This document shows positions 8,922 through 19,186 of a stretch of DNA of 56,944 nucleotides, piece after piece. A model generated the notes under the pieces. It did not search any database. It was given only the letters and a program-made list of their open reading frames with translations, and was not told the DNA's origin. Each line of letters begins with the position of its first letter. Positions within the stretch are counted from its first letter, which is position 1. The DNA lies in contig CANNIZ010000025.1 of assembly GCA_947505245.1 (NCBI GenBank), positions 1-56,944 of the forward strand, written 5' to 3'. A program made the position numbers and the translations under genes. Origin of the DNA: Pseudomonadota bacterium. Lineage in GTDB: Bacteria; Myxococcota_A; UBA796; GCA-2862545.

Positions 8922-9353
8922 ATGTCGCGTTTTGCTCTGTTCGCTGCTGTGTTCGTTCCCGGGGTCGCCCTTGCGTGCCCCGGCCACCTCGATGGCAAGC
9001 AGATGACAGACGCAGACGCGTCGGCAAACCCGGCGGCGTGCGCAAAGAAGGCGGATCTCGTCGGCGGCGCGTGCAGCTACACCACCGGCATGATGGCGCA
9101 GCGCGTCCTGATGGAAGGCTCCACGTGGACGTTCGCGGGCCACCTCACCAAGTTCGATGGCACCTCCCCAGCTAGTGTCGCGGCGCCGTTCATCGTGGGC
9201 CCCGATTCCGTCTACGTCATCGCGAACGAAGTCGTCGAAGAGCTCGTGGCTGCCGGCGCCCAGGGCGGTCGCGTCTCGCTCGAAGGTCGGCGGTTGGACG
9301 TCGACGGGGTAAAATTTTTCGTAATCACCGGCTTTGTGGCCGGTAACTCCTAA
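8922..9353 (+). CDS. secreted hypothetical protein
   Basis: A 143-residue protein with a clear Sec signal peptide (MSRFALFAAVFVPGVALA, cleavage before CPGHL). The mature part has cysteines near residues 19, 40 and 51 that could form disulfides, and a beta-rich C-terminal half. No family is recognised. A GGAGG Shine-Dalgarno precedes the ATG. It is transcribed away from bcp and is followed after 43 bp by rsfS on the same strand, so the two may share a transcript. Confidence 0.75.
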   Translation: MSRFALFAAVFVPGVALACPGHLDGKQMTDADASANPAACAKKADLVGGACSYTTGMMAQRVLMEGSTWTFAGHLTKFDGTSPASVAAPFIVGPDSVYVIANEVVEELVAAGAQGGRVSLEGRRLDVDGVKFFVITGFVAGNS

Positions 9354-9396
9354 GTTTGTTGCGCGAACCCCCGCGCTGAACGAAAATAGGGGTCAG

Positions 9397-9798
9397 GTGG
9401 AGGCTCCCATTCCCGACGTGAACACCCTGGCAACCGCTCTCGCCAGTGCAGCTATGGAAAAAAAGGCGTTCGACGTCGTGATCATGGATATGCGCGCTCT
9501 TGTGGCCTACACCGACGTGTTCGTCGTGTGCAGCGCCCGCAACCGCCGCCAGGTCCAGGCCATCGCCGAAGAGCTGCGCAAGTGCGGGAAGGAGCAGTTC
9601 TCCATCCTGCCGCAGGCGACGGAAGGCATGGAAGCCGCGCGTTGGGTGTGCGTCGACTTTGGAACCGTCGTCGTGCACGTGTTCGACGAGCCGCTGCGCG
9701 GCTTCTACGATCTCGACGGCCTGTGGCGGGACGCGCCGCGCCTGCCCGTGCCGGCGGATGCGCCGCGCAACGACGGTGAGAGCGCGTATTTCGGCTGA
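9397..9798 (+). CDS. rsfS: ribosome silencing factor RsfS (iojap/YbeB)
   Basis: RsfS binds ribosomal protein uL14 and blocks joining of the 30S and 50S subunits during starvation. Family features are visible: FDVVIMDMRALVAYTDVFVV near the N-terminus, the RNRRQVQAIAEEL helix, and VCVDFGTVVVHVFDEPLRGFYDLDGLW near the end. The product is 133 residues from the GTG at 9397, which has AGGGG four bases upstream; an open frame back to 9334 would overlap the previous gene and add a non-conserved N-terminus. The usual partner nadD is absent here. The stop codon lies inside a repeat unit that begins at 9795. Confidence 0.93.
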   Translation: MEAPIPDVNTLATALASAAMEKKAFDVVIMDMRALVAYTDVFVVCSARNRRQVQAIAEELRKCGKEQFSILPQATEGMEAARWVCVDFGTVVVHVFDEPLRGFYDLDGLWRDAPRLPVPADAPRNDGESAYFG

Positions 9799-9847
9799 CG
9801 TGCGCTCGGCTGACGTGCGCTCGGCTTCGCCTCGCTGCGCGGCTGAC
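9795..9847. repeat. 3'-end repeat family, copy 1
   Basis: A 15-base unit CTGACGTGCGCTCGG occurs twice in tandem (9795-9809 and 9810-9824), followed by CTTCGCCTCGCTGCGCGG and another CTGAC. The same word string appears in reverse complement in the 45-bp tandem repeat after the parA-like gene at 38857-38946, and a fragment (CGCTCGGCTTCGCGG) lies near 3852. The rsfS stop codon is inside the first unit. Confidence 0.6.
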
Positions 9848-9852
9848 TCGCC

Positions 9853-10128
9853 CTAGAACGAGCTCAGCGCCGCGTCGTAGCAGACGCCGGCGTCGATCTC
9901 TTCGCAGGTGGACGCGCCGATGCACTGACGCTGCTCCTGCAGCAGCGTCGCCTTGTCTTCGGGATCGTCCAACCAGCCGTCGTACAGGAGCTGCTGGGAC
10001 TCGCATTGGTCCTGGCATTCCTGCTGGGCCGTGCGCGGGCTATCGGACAGGTCGCAATCGAGCAGCTTGTGGCAGGACTGCTCACACGTCGGCGTACATG
10101 CGACGAGGTACGCCAGGAGGATGACCAT
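9853..10128 (-). CDS. small Cys-rich lipoprotein (paralogue 2)
   Basis: A 91-residue protein with a short lipoprotein signal (MVILLAYLVAC) and nine cysteines in all, in CTPTCEQSCHKLLDC, CQDQCESQ, RQCIGASTCEEI and GVC. It matches the protein encoded just upstream cysteine for cysteine (C-x-P-T-C-x2-S-C; C-x-D-x-C-E; C-x5-C-E), so the pair arose by duplication. Only 3 bp separate it from that gene's stop. Function unknown; probably an outer-membrane or periplasmic disulfide-rich protein. Confidence 0.7.
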   Translation of the reverse strand: MVILLAYLVACTPTCEQSCHKLLDCDLSDSPRTAQQECQDQCESQQLLYDGWLDDPEDKATLLQEQRQCIGASTCEEIDAGVCYDAALSSF

Positions 10129-10131
10129 GGG

Positions 10132-10473
10132 TCAGTTGCTCCCGCCGGGGCAGTAGCCGTCGTTCAGCCGCTCGCAGGACGTCTCTTCCACGCAGTTCAT
10201 CCACGCGCCCGCCTGGCGCTCGTTCTCGAGCGTGACCGATTCGCCGCCGGTGGGCCGCTCGTCGGGATCGTAGTTGCCGAGCTCGCCGGGGTGCGCCAAC
10301 GCGTTCTCGCACTCGTCCATGCAGTCGTCGTACATGTCCGTCCAGTCGGGCACGCCGGGCACGCGGATGTCGCACTCTTCAGGCGCGAATACGCGACGGC
10401 ACGACGTCTGGCAGGTGGGGCCGCAACCTTCCAGGAGCGCTGCAGCGAACAGCATGGCGAAGACAGTGCGCAT
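10132..10473 (-). CDS. small Cys-rich lipoprotein (paralogue 1)
   Basis: A 113-residue lipoprotein with signal MRTVFAMLFAAALLEGC. The mature part contains CGPTCQTSCRRVFAPEEC, DDCMDECENALAHPGELG and NCVEETSCERLNDGYC, giving a regular cysteine pattern shared with the next gene. It starts 11 bp after the leuS stop on the same strand and is probably cotranscribed with leuS. No known family was recognised. Confidence 0.72.
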   Translation of the reverse strand: MRTVFAMLFAAALLEGCGPTCQTSCRRVFAPEECDIRVPGVPDWTDMYDDCMDECENALAHPGELGNYDPDERPTGGESVTLENERQAGAWMNCVEETSCERLNDGYCPGGSN

Positions 10474-10484
10474 TGGGCTTCCTA

Positions 10485-13019
<2,535 letters not shown>

Positions 13020-13052
13020 GCGGCTCCTCCGACCCGCCCGCATATCCTTTTG

Positions 13053-13083
13053 GGCGTGTCCCCGCCTGCGGCGGGGACACGCC
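13053..13083. terminator. long perfect hairpin between leuS and the repeat array
   Basis: A perfect stem of 13 bp (GGCGTGTCCCCGC / GCGGGGACACGCC) with a 5-base loop. It sits 34 bp upstream of leuS and abuts the first unit of the inverted repeat array. It has no T-run, so it could be a bidirectional terminator, a leader hairpin for leuS or the outer end of the mobile element. The role is not decided by sequence. Confidence 0.55.
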
Positions 13084-13263
13084 AAGGTGCCTTCCAATGA
13101 AACCTACCCGGACCAGGGTGCCAGCCAATGCAATCTCGTGTCGGTCGCGAGCCTACGCATTACGAACCAACGCCGGGTTTCATCGGTGACGCATGCTGGT
13201 GCCCCGCAAACCTTTCATTGGCGACCACCCTGATCCGTGCGGGTTTCATCCAGCTGGACCTTG
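13082..13263. mobile_element. MITE-like array of inverted 22-bp end repeats, copy 1
   Basis: Two forward units (13082-13103, 13113-13134) and three reversed units (13177-13200, 13212-13233, 13243-13263) share the pattern CCARGGTG-N5-CAATGaAA. Forward units start 31 bp apart, and the last two reversed units are also 31 bp apart. About 42 bp separate the two halves. Multiple short repeats in inverted orientation at both ends are typical of IS21-family elements; here the transposase body is missing, so this looks like a non-autonomous remnant. A second array at 25276-25458 has the same geometry. Confidence 0.6.
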
Positions 13264-13273
13264 CTCTCCGCGC

Positions 13274-13341
13274 TGACGGACGTCGACAGGAGTCGTCCGA
13301 CGGACTTCCGTCACCCCAACGAATCAACGCCGAATATCGCA
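13274..13341. repeat. REP-like hairpin upstream of the first RAYT-like gene
   Basis: TGACGGA (13274-13280) pairs with TCCGTCA (13307-13313), followed by CCCCAACGAATCAACGCC and GAATATCGCAG, ending 27 bp before the transposase ATG. The same hairpin core and tail occur in reverse complement at 35281-35361 upstream of a second RAYT-like gene, with only a few differences. REP hairpins flanking Y1 transposases are the hallmark of RAYT systems. Confidence 0.7.
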
Positions 13342-13368
13342 GGCATGCGGCGTGCATGAGGCGCCGGC

Positions 13369-14114
13369 ATGTTCCACCACGTCGCCCGCTCAGTTCGCGC
13401 TCGCTTGCTCTGGTACCGTGACGTCGACGCTCAGGTCCTGTTCGACGGCATCGTCCGGACGTTCCCCGAGCTCGTCGCCCTCTGCGTGATGCCCGATCAC
13501 GTGCACCTGTTGCTTCCGCACGGCGATCCGGACAACCGCCTGTACCGCGCCCTGGCGGGCTACACGCGCGCCGCACCGTCCGGTACGTGCACCTCAACCC
13601 GTGCCGCCACAATCTCGTCGCCGATCCGCTCGCGTGGCCATTCTCTACGCATCGGGATGCGGTGGGTTTCGCCGCGCGGCCCGTCATCCCTGCTGTTGAA
13701 GGGCCTGGCGCGTTCCATCGCTACGTCTCGGGTGATCATACGGTGAATACGACAGGAACGCCGCTCCCGACGGCGCCGTTCGAGGCGGTCTCGGTCGCGC
13801 AGGTAGCGGCGGCCGTCGCGAGCGTTTTCCGCACCACCGAGGACGCGCTGACCCTGCGAGGCCCGGCCCGTGGCGCCTTCGTACGCGCGGCGGTGTTCTT
13901 TGACGTGGCGCTCCCGGAGATCTCGCGCTTCACGGGCTTGTCAGACGTCCAGCGCTGGCGACTTGCCGCCTCCGCTCCCACCCGGGGCGGCCGCGTGGAC
14001 GACCCCATCCTCCGCGCGTGTACCCACGCGACCGGCGATCCGCGTTTCATCGCGCTCGGCGTGGACGACCACCGCCGTGACCGGCGCTGGCTCCGCTACG
14101 CGCACCGTCGCTGA
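13369..14114 (+). pseudogene. REP-associated tyrosine transposase (Y1_Tnp/RAYT), internally deleted and frameshifted
   Basis: Two overlapping frames give the two halves of a Y1 HUH transposase. The first (from ATG 13369) has FHHVARSVRARLLWYRDVD and VMPDHVHLLLPHGDPDNRL with the HUH motif HVH. The second frame picks up at about 13566 with RRTVRYVHLNPCRHNLVADP and WPFSTHRD, then a C-terminal helical DNA-binding region ending at 14114. Between ALAGYTR and VRYVHLNP the usual 45-50 residues (the NxxxxxxGHLFQGRY region) are missing and the frame changes. This is a deletion pseudogene beside its own REP hairpin. Confidence 0.75.
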
Positions 14115-14115
14115 C

Positions 14116-14886
14116 TCAGCGACCGAGCTGGGCGATGAGGATCCGCATCTGCTCGCGGTCCGCGGCCTCGAGCCGGGCAGCGTCCGCCACCAGCTGCGGC
14201 AGCAGCCGCCCCGACGCCGTTTCGCGCGCCTGGGCCGCGCGCTTCGCGCCGATCCGCCAGTCCCACCATTCGCGGGGCCACCCGGCGAGCCGCCACGGCG
14301 CGCTGCGCCAGCCGAGGTCCATGACCGACCACGCGCGCTCTTCCCGCGCGAGGACGGCGTCGTAGTCGACGGTCTCCCCGGCCACCCGCCCGAGCACCGA
14401 ACCGACGATCCGAGCGGTTGCTTCCGGCAACGCCGGGTCCGCAGCCAGCGTCGCGAGCTGGCCCATCGCGCGGTTGCGCAGCGCGCTCCCAACGGCGAGA
14501 TCGAGCACGTTCCCCGCCGAGGCGAGGTCGTGACCGATGATCACGACGTCCAGCGTCTCGAGCACCGCGCCAGCGACGTCACCGGCGGCGGCCCGGCCCT
14601 GCGCGCGGTCCAGCACTTCTTGCCCGACGCGCAGCACCGGCGCGCGATCGTCGTCGGGCGCGGTGAGCGTGCCGCACCGCGCGGCCTCGACGAACGCGTC
14701 CGGGGCGAGCTCGCTGCCTCCGCTGAACAGCGCGCCAGCGCCGTCGAGCACGGCGCCCATGTCGCACGGGAGCCCAACCCTCACCACCGTGGGCGGCGGC
14801 AGGGGATCGCTCGCGAGCCAGCAAAACGCGGTGCCTCCGCACAGGAGACCCGCCGTCACCACGATTCGACCGATCCGAAGACGCAT
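14116..14886 (-). CDS. membrane-anchored or secreted hypothetical protein
   Basis: A 256-residue protein beginning MRLRIGRIVVTAGLLCGGTAFCWLA, an uncleaved anchor or signal sequence, followed by an Ala/Leu/Arg-rich, probably all-helical body. No catalytic motif or known family was recognised; WRLAGWPREWWDWRIGAKRA near residue 205 is unusually tryptophan-rich. The ATG at 14886 is preceded by GGAGGTTCTCC, a good ribosome site; an upstream start adds residues without support. It is convergent with the broken transposase, one base apart. Confidence 0.65.
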   Translation of the reverse strand: MRLRIGRIVVTAGLLCGGTAFCWLASDPLPPPTVVRVGLPCDMGAVLDGAGALFSGGSELAPDAFVEAARCGTLTAPDDDRAPVLRVGQEVLDRAQGRAAAGDVAGAVLETLDVVIIGHDLASAGNVLDLAVGSALRNRAMGQLATLAADPALPEATARIVGSVLGRVAGETVDYDAVLAREERAWSVMDLGWRSAPWRLAGWPREWWDWRIGAKRAAQARETASGRLLPQLVADAARLEAADREQMRILIAQLGR

Positions 14887-14977
14887 GGAGAACCTCCACA
14901 CCCTCTCCACGCACGAACCATGCCACCCCGATCGGCCCGTTCGGGTGCGGCTCAGGCGCGCCGATTGCGACAGCGTG

Positions 14978-16324
14978 TCAAAGCGTCCCGCAGCAGTGCG
15001 CAGTGATCGTCACCGTGTCGCGCGCGCTGTCGCCGGGGCAGTCGGTGGCCGTGACGCGGAACTTGTACGCGCGGTCCTCACACGAGCCCGGGAAGCGCGG
15101 TCGGATCGCGGGGATGCGGCCGGTGCTCGGGAACACGCCGTCGTCGAGGATCGCGTGCCCGTTCGCGACGCCGTCGGGGTCCTCAACCGTCGTCCACGCG
15201 ACGGTGAACGGGTCGTTGTCGGGGTCGGTGATCGACCCGTCGATGCCGAGGTCTACGAGGAACGCGGGGCACTCGTCACACTGCCAGCCGCTCTCGACCG
15301 GATGGCATACCGCCTCGGGCCGCGCGGAGAGGTCGCGATCGTGACCGGCGTCGACGACGGGCCGCTCGTTCGCGACGCGCGCGGTCACCTCGACCGCAAC
15401 GGCGTCTGGCAGCGACCACTGCGCGCCGTCCCACGCGGAGCACGACAGCGCGTACGTGCCGCGGACGTCCGGCAGGAAGGTGGTGACGCCCGCCTCGGCG
15501 TCCCCGAACGACGCGCGCGTCGCGGCCGACCCGTCGGGGACGCCCTCGACGTTCCACGCGAACGCGAGCGGCGCGCCCTCGCGGTCCGTTCCGTCGCACG
15601 TGAGCGCGACGTACGCGCACTCCGGCGCGACTTGATCGTCGCCGGCGTCGGACACGGGCGGGTCGTCGTCCCCGACCACGCGCACGCGCGTCGCGTCCGG
15701 CAAACTCGTCGCGAGGGGGCCGGTCACCACGAGCGCGACGGTGTAGTCGCCGATCGCGTCGGGCGTGAACGAGGGCGACGCGGAGTCGGCCCCCGCGAGC
15801 GAGGTCGCGTCGAGCGTGGAACTTGCGGGCGCGTCGACCAGCGTCCAGGCGAACGCGAGGTCCCCGCCGTTCGGATCGGTCGACCCGCCGCCATCCAGGT
15901 GCACGAGCTCGGACACGGCGGCTACCACGTCGTCGCCGGCGTTCGCGATCGGGAGGTGCTCCGGCGGGCCGACGTCGATCAGCACGACGTCGGGCGCCGA
16001 GGCGTCCTGGCCGTCCCAGGTGACGAGCCGGACGACGTACACGCCGACCTTGTCGGGTACAAACGCGGTGTGACCGGACGTGTCGCCGTTTGGCACGAAG
16101 GCCGCGAGCGCATCGGCGAGTCCGCTGCCCGGCGGGACCGTGTCGAACGACCACGCGAACTCCAGCACGTCGCCTTCCGGATCTGTGCTTCCCCGGCCGT
16201 CGACCGACACCTCCGCGTCCGCCGGGACCGCGAGATCGGGCCCTGCGTCGGCGTGCGGCGCGAGGTTCGTCGGCGCCACCTCCGGCGAGCAGCCTGCGAG
16301 CGCGAGGAACGCCGCGCGCCTCAC
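14978..16324 (-). CDS. PKD-repeat lipoprotein, paralogue B
   Basis: A 448-residue lipoprotein with a very short signal (MRRAAFLALAGC). It consists of about four PKD-like beta-sandwich repeats, each opening with a phrase such as PHADAGPDLAV, PIANAGDDVV, PVSDAGDDQV or PVVDAGHDRD and containing G-S-T-D-P-x-G-D and LAFAW. The last repeat adds a cysteine cluster (CHPVESGWQCDEC). PKD repeats usually mediate extracellular protein or polysaccharide contacts. The GTG start overlaps the stop of paralogue A by 4 bp (GTGA), so the two are translationally coupled. Without this start the protein would have no lipobox. Confidence 0.82.
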   Translation of the reverse strand: MRRAAFLALAGCSPEVAPTNLAPHADAGPDLAVPADAEVSVDGRGSTDPEGDVLEFAWSFDTVPPGSGLADALAAFVPNGDTSGHTAFVPDKVGVYVVRLVTWDGQDASAPDVVLIDVGPPEHLPIANAGDDVVAAVSELVHLDGGGSTDPNGGDLAFAWTLVDAPASSTLDATSLAGADSASPSFTPDAIGDYTVALVVTGPLATSLPDATRVRVVGDDDPPVSDAGDDQVAPECAYVALTCDGTDREGAPLAFAWNVEGVPDGSAATRASFGDAEAGVTTFLPDVRGTYALSCSAWDGAQWSLPDAVAVEVTARVANERPVVDAGHDRDLSARPEAVCHPVESGWQCDECPAFLVDLGIDGSITDPDNDPFTVAWTTVEDPDGVANGHAILDDGVFPSTGRIPAIRPRFPGSCEDRAYKFRVTATDCPGDSARDTVTITAHCCGTL

Positions 16325-17646
16325 GGGGCGTCTCCGCGGCACTCGAGCGTGATCCGCACGGTGTCGACGTCGACGTCGGCGCAGTCGGCGACCGACAGCG
16401 TCAGGTCCCACGACGTGGTGAGCGTCACGCCGCTGTCGGGGATCAGCGTCGCGGGCGTCCAAACGTCGACAGCGCCGACGTTCGCGTCGGAGACGCCCAG
16501 CCCGCCGGGGACGTCCCACCGGTAGCGCAGCGCGTCCTCGTCGACGTCGGTCGACGACGTGCCGTCGAGCCGAAAGCGCACCACGGGGCATGGCTCACAC
16601 CGCGGACCCTCGGGCGTCGTGACGCAGGCGGCACGCACGTTTCGCACGATCTGATCGGCGCCGGCGTCGGCCGACGGCGCGCGGTTCGGGCCGCCGGTGG
16701 CGAGCGTGACGACGTCTTTTGGCGACGGCACGATCCCGTCGTCCACCTCGAGCCAGAACGTGTACGCGCCGTCCACGTCGGGCGCGAACGTCGTGCGCGC
16801 GCCGATGGGGTCGGAAAGGGCCGCGTCGGTCGCGGCGGATCCATCGGGGACGTCGAGCACGCCCCAGCGGTACGTGAGGGGATCCCCGTCGGGGTCGTAG
16901 CTCGCGGTCGCGTCGAGCACGAACAGGTCGGATTCGCAGGCCGGCAGCGTCCGCGAGGGCCCAGCGTCTGCGACGGGCGCGCGATCGTCAGACGCCGCGT
17001 CCACCGACGCATAATCGGGTGCGCTCGTCGACGAGCCGTCGTCGACGGTTAGCGCGAGTACATAGGATCCAGGCACGTCCGGGAGGAACGACGGCCCCGA
17101 CGTGTGCGCGTCCCACAGGTCGTTCGTGGTGAGCTGCGAGCCGTCAGGCAGCGACGCCATCGACCACCGAAACGCGAGCGGTGCGCCCTCCGGATCGAAC
17201 GACGCCGAACCGTCGAGTCGCGCGCGCTCGCCGACGCGCCCGATCACGTCGTCCCCGGCGAGCGCGGTAGGGAGTTGTTCGGTCGATCCGACCTGCACCA
17301 CGACGAGATCCGGATTGGACGTCGCGCCGCCTTGCGACACGATCAGGCCGATCGCGTAGCTACCAGGCACATCGGGCACGAACGACGTGGCCACGGCGGT
17401 CGCGGAGCCGTTGTCGGTGAACGCCGAATCGTCGATCGTGCTGCTCGTTGGTGTGCGAGCGAGCGACCAGCCATACGCCACCGGGCCGTCTCCGCACAGC
17501 GGGGACGCTGAACCATCCAAGGTCACGTCCGTGCCGACCTCTCCTGCGAGATCTTCCCCCGCGACGGCGATCGGCAGGCAGGCGTCGGACGCCCCGGGCG
17601 GGGCGGTGCAGGCGGCGACGAGGGCGAGGGGCAAGGCGCGAAACAC
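16321..17646 (-). CDS. PKD-repeat lipoprotein, paralogue A
   Basis: A 441-residue lipoprotein (signal MFRALPLALVAAC from a GTG start) with the same four-repeat layout as its downstream neighbour: DGSASPLCGDGPVAYGWSLA, DGSASFDPEGAPLAFRWSMA, DATASYDPDGDPLTYRWGVL and DGTSSTDVDEDALRYRWDVP mark successive PKD-like units, and CVTTPEGPRCEPC matches the cysteine cluster of paralogue B. The two proteins probably arose by tandem duplication and are likely cell-surface proteins. Upstream in-frame sequence is antisense to the HEAT gene and was excluded. Confidence 0.82.
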   Translation of the reverse strand: MFRALPLALVAACTAPPGASDACLPIAVAGEDLAGEVGTDVTLDGSASPLCGDGPVAYGWSLARTPTSSTIDDSAFTDNGSATAVATSFVPDVPGSYAIGLIVSQGGATSNPDLVVVQVGSTEQLPTALAGDDVIGRVGERARLDGSASFDPEGAPLAFRWSMASLPDGSQLTTNDLWDAHTSGPSFLPDVPGSYVLALTVDDGSSTSAPDYASVDAASDDRAPVADAGPSRTLPACESDLFVLDATASYDPDGDPLTYRWGVLDVPDGSAATDAALSDPIGARTTFAPDVDGAYTFWLEVDDGIVPSPKDVVTLATGGPNRAPSADAGADQIVRNVRAACVTTPEGPRCEPCPVVRFRLDGTSSTDVDEDALRYRWDVPGGLGVSDANVGAVDVWTPATLIPDSGVTLTTSWDLTLSVADCADVDVDTVRITLECRGDAP

Positions 17647-17715
17647 GCCTGATGCTACACCAGGGCGCACGAAAGGGCTTTGACCGCGCGCCGTGTGGTG
17701 AATAGGAATGCGACC

Positions 17716-18429
17716 ATGTTCCTTTTCGACTTTTTCCTTTCTGAAGAAAAGCGCATCGAACGCCAGATCCGTGTCCTGACGGACCGGGACTCGCAGCCCG
17801 AGGACCGTGAGGCTGCGGCCAAGTGGCTCGCGGACAACAAGAGCCGCGTGGCGATCCTCGGCATGTTGCAGCGCTTCGAGATGACGCTCGAACACCAGAT
17901 GAAGGACACCACCGAGAAGGACGCGCTGTATTCGCGCCTCGTCAACCTTGGCGCCGAGCTCGTCGTCGAGCCGACGCAGGCGTGGCTCAAGCAGGGGCGG
18001 CAGTTCGCGATGCCGCTGCGGCTGCTCGGCGAATTGGCCGGTGAGCGTGCGGCCGTGGACGCGGCGTATGGTCTGCTGCGGCACGAACACGAAAAAGATG
18101 ACTTCAAGCCCGACAAGAAGAAGGGCCTGCTCGTCTGGCTCGCTGAGCGGAAGAACATCCCAGAGGCGGTGGATGAGGCTGCGGTGTTCCTGACGGACTT
18201 CGACGAGGGCGTGCGCTACGCGGCCGTCGAGGTTTGCATCGCGCAGGGGACGGAGCGCGCTGGCGAGGTGCTCGTCGCCGTCGTCGGGAACGAGAAGGAG
18301 GAGTCGGGTCGGCTCAAGGCGCGCGTCGCCGAGGCCTTCGCGCAGAAGGGCTGGAAGGCGCCCGAGTCCGTCGCGCCGTTCTTGCACGGCGGATACCGTT
18401 GGAAGGACGGCCGGATCTGGGGACCGTAG
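17716..18429 (+). CDS. HEAT-repeat-like protein
   Basis: A 237-residue cytosolic protein. Its N-terminus (MFLFDFFLSEEKRIERQIRVL) and the following alpha-helical pairs, for example REAAAKWLADNKSRVAILGM and EGVRYAAVEVCIAQGTERAG, read as HEAT/Armadillo-type repeats, including the DEGVRYAAVE motif typical of HEAT helices. It ends with HGGYRWKDGRIWGP. Similar short HEAT proteins are common in Myxococcota; no function is known. The ATG at 17716 was chosen over an upstream in-frame start because the conserved-looking helix begins there; a weak AGGA lies nine bases upstream. Confidence 0.75.
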   Translation: MFLFDFFLSEEKRIERQIRVLTDRDSQPEDREAAAKWLADNKSRVAILGMLQRFEMTLEHQMKDTTEKDALYSRLVNLGAELVVEPTQAWLKQGRQFAMPLRLLGELAGERAAVDAAYGLLRHEHEKDDFKPDKKKGLLVWLAERKNIPEAVDEAAVFLTDFDEGVRYAAVEVCIAQGTERAGEVLVAVVGNEKEESGRLKARVAEAFAQKGWKAPESVAPFLHGGYRWKDGRIWGP

Positions 18430-18493
18430 GACGACGTGACGTTCGCGTCGACTTCTCAGGCTACACTGCCGAGGGGCTCCTCCCGGAGGCGTG

Positions 18494-19171
18494 ATGCGCG
18501 TCGAGCGGTTGTCGATTTGGTTGATGTTGTTCGCGGCCCCTGCGGTCTCGTGTAGCAACGAGCTTCAGCCTGTGGATGGCGACGCGGACACGGACGCCGA
18601 CGCGGACGGCGATGCCGACGCGGACACGGACGCGGACACGGACGCGGACACCGATGCGGACACGGACGCGGACACGGACGCGGACACGGACGCCGATCCC
18701 TGGTGCAACGCCGACTGGTCGGGCAACCTCCCGAGCCCGTCCGGTGTATGCATGACCGACAACATAGGTTGCGGCGACGTGATCGAGGGCACGACGGAGG
18801 GAGGATCGACGTACTACGAAAACACGCACTATCTCGCCTGGTTCTGCCGGGGCCGGTGGGACACGGCAGACACGGACTGGAGCGCGTCCGAGCGGGTGTT
18901 CCAGTACATCGCCGACGCGCCGAGCTCCGCGACGTTCACCCTCGAGGCCTGCGGCGACCTCGCGCTGCGCTCGGTGTCGACGGGCGACGAGTGCCCGAGC
19001 TCGGCGTACAGCAAGTCCTGTGAGGCTTCGGCGTGGGCGACTCAGTGGGATCACTCCACGCAGACGCTCGAGGTCCAGAACCCGGCGGACTCCCCGCGCC
19101 GTCTTGAGATCGTCGTCGACGGCCTCGACGGGTACGAGGGCAACTTCCGCCTCACCGTCCAGTGCCAGTAG
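18494..19171 (+). CDS. lipoprotein with Asp-Thr-Asp-Ala linker
   Basis: A 225-residue lipoprotein: signal peptide with lipobox AVSC (about residues 1-20), a 40-residue linker of repeated DTDA units, then a compact domain with six or more cysteines (WCNADWSGNL, GVCMTDNIGC, WFCRGRW, LEACGDL, GDECPSS, SKSCEAS) ending in FRLTVQCQ. The beta-rich C-terminal domain resembles bacterial PPC-type modules but was not firmly assigned. The ATG has CGGAGG five bases upstream. The acidic linker may hold the domain away from the membrane or bind Ca2+. Confidence 0.72.
   Translation: MRVERLSIWLMLFAAPAVSCSNELQPVDGDADTDADADGDADADTDADTDADTDADTDADTDADTDADPWCNADWSGNLPSPSGVCMTDNIGCGDVIEGTTEGGSTYYENTHYLAWFCRGRWDTADTDWSASERVFQYIADAPSSATFTLEACGDLALRSVSTGDECPSSAYSKSCEASAWATQWDHSTQTLEVQNPADSPRRLEIVVDGLDGYEGNFRLTVQCQ
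18574..18702. repeat. GAC-rich tandem repeat encoding DTDAD linker
   Basis: Tandem 12-base units GACGCGGACACG with few substitutions, all in one reading frame, encode the acidic linker of the surrounding lipoprotein. Length change in steps of 6 or 12 bases would keep the frame. Confidence 0.85.
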
Positions 19172-19186
19172 GTTAGTCGCGACGCG

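Noticed and set aside
13082..13263. CRISPR array
   Set aside because: Units are regularly spaced but inverted between halves, spacers are 9 bp, and no cas genes are present.
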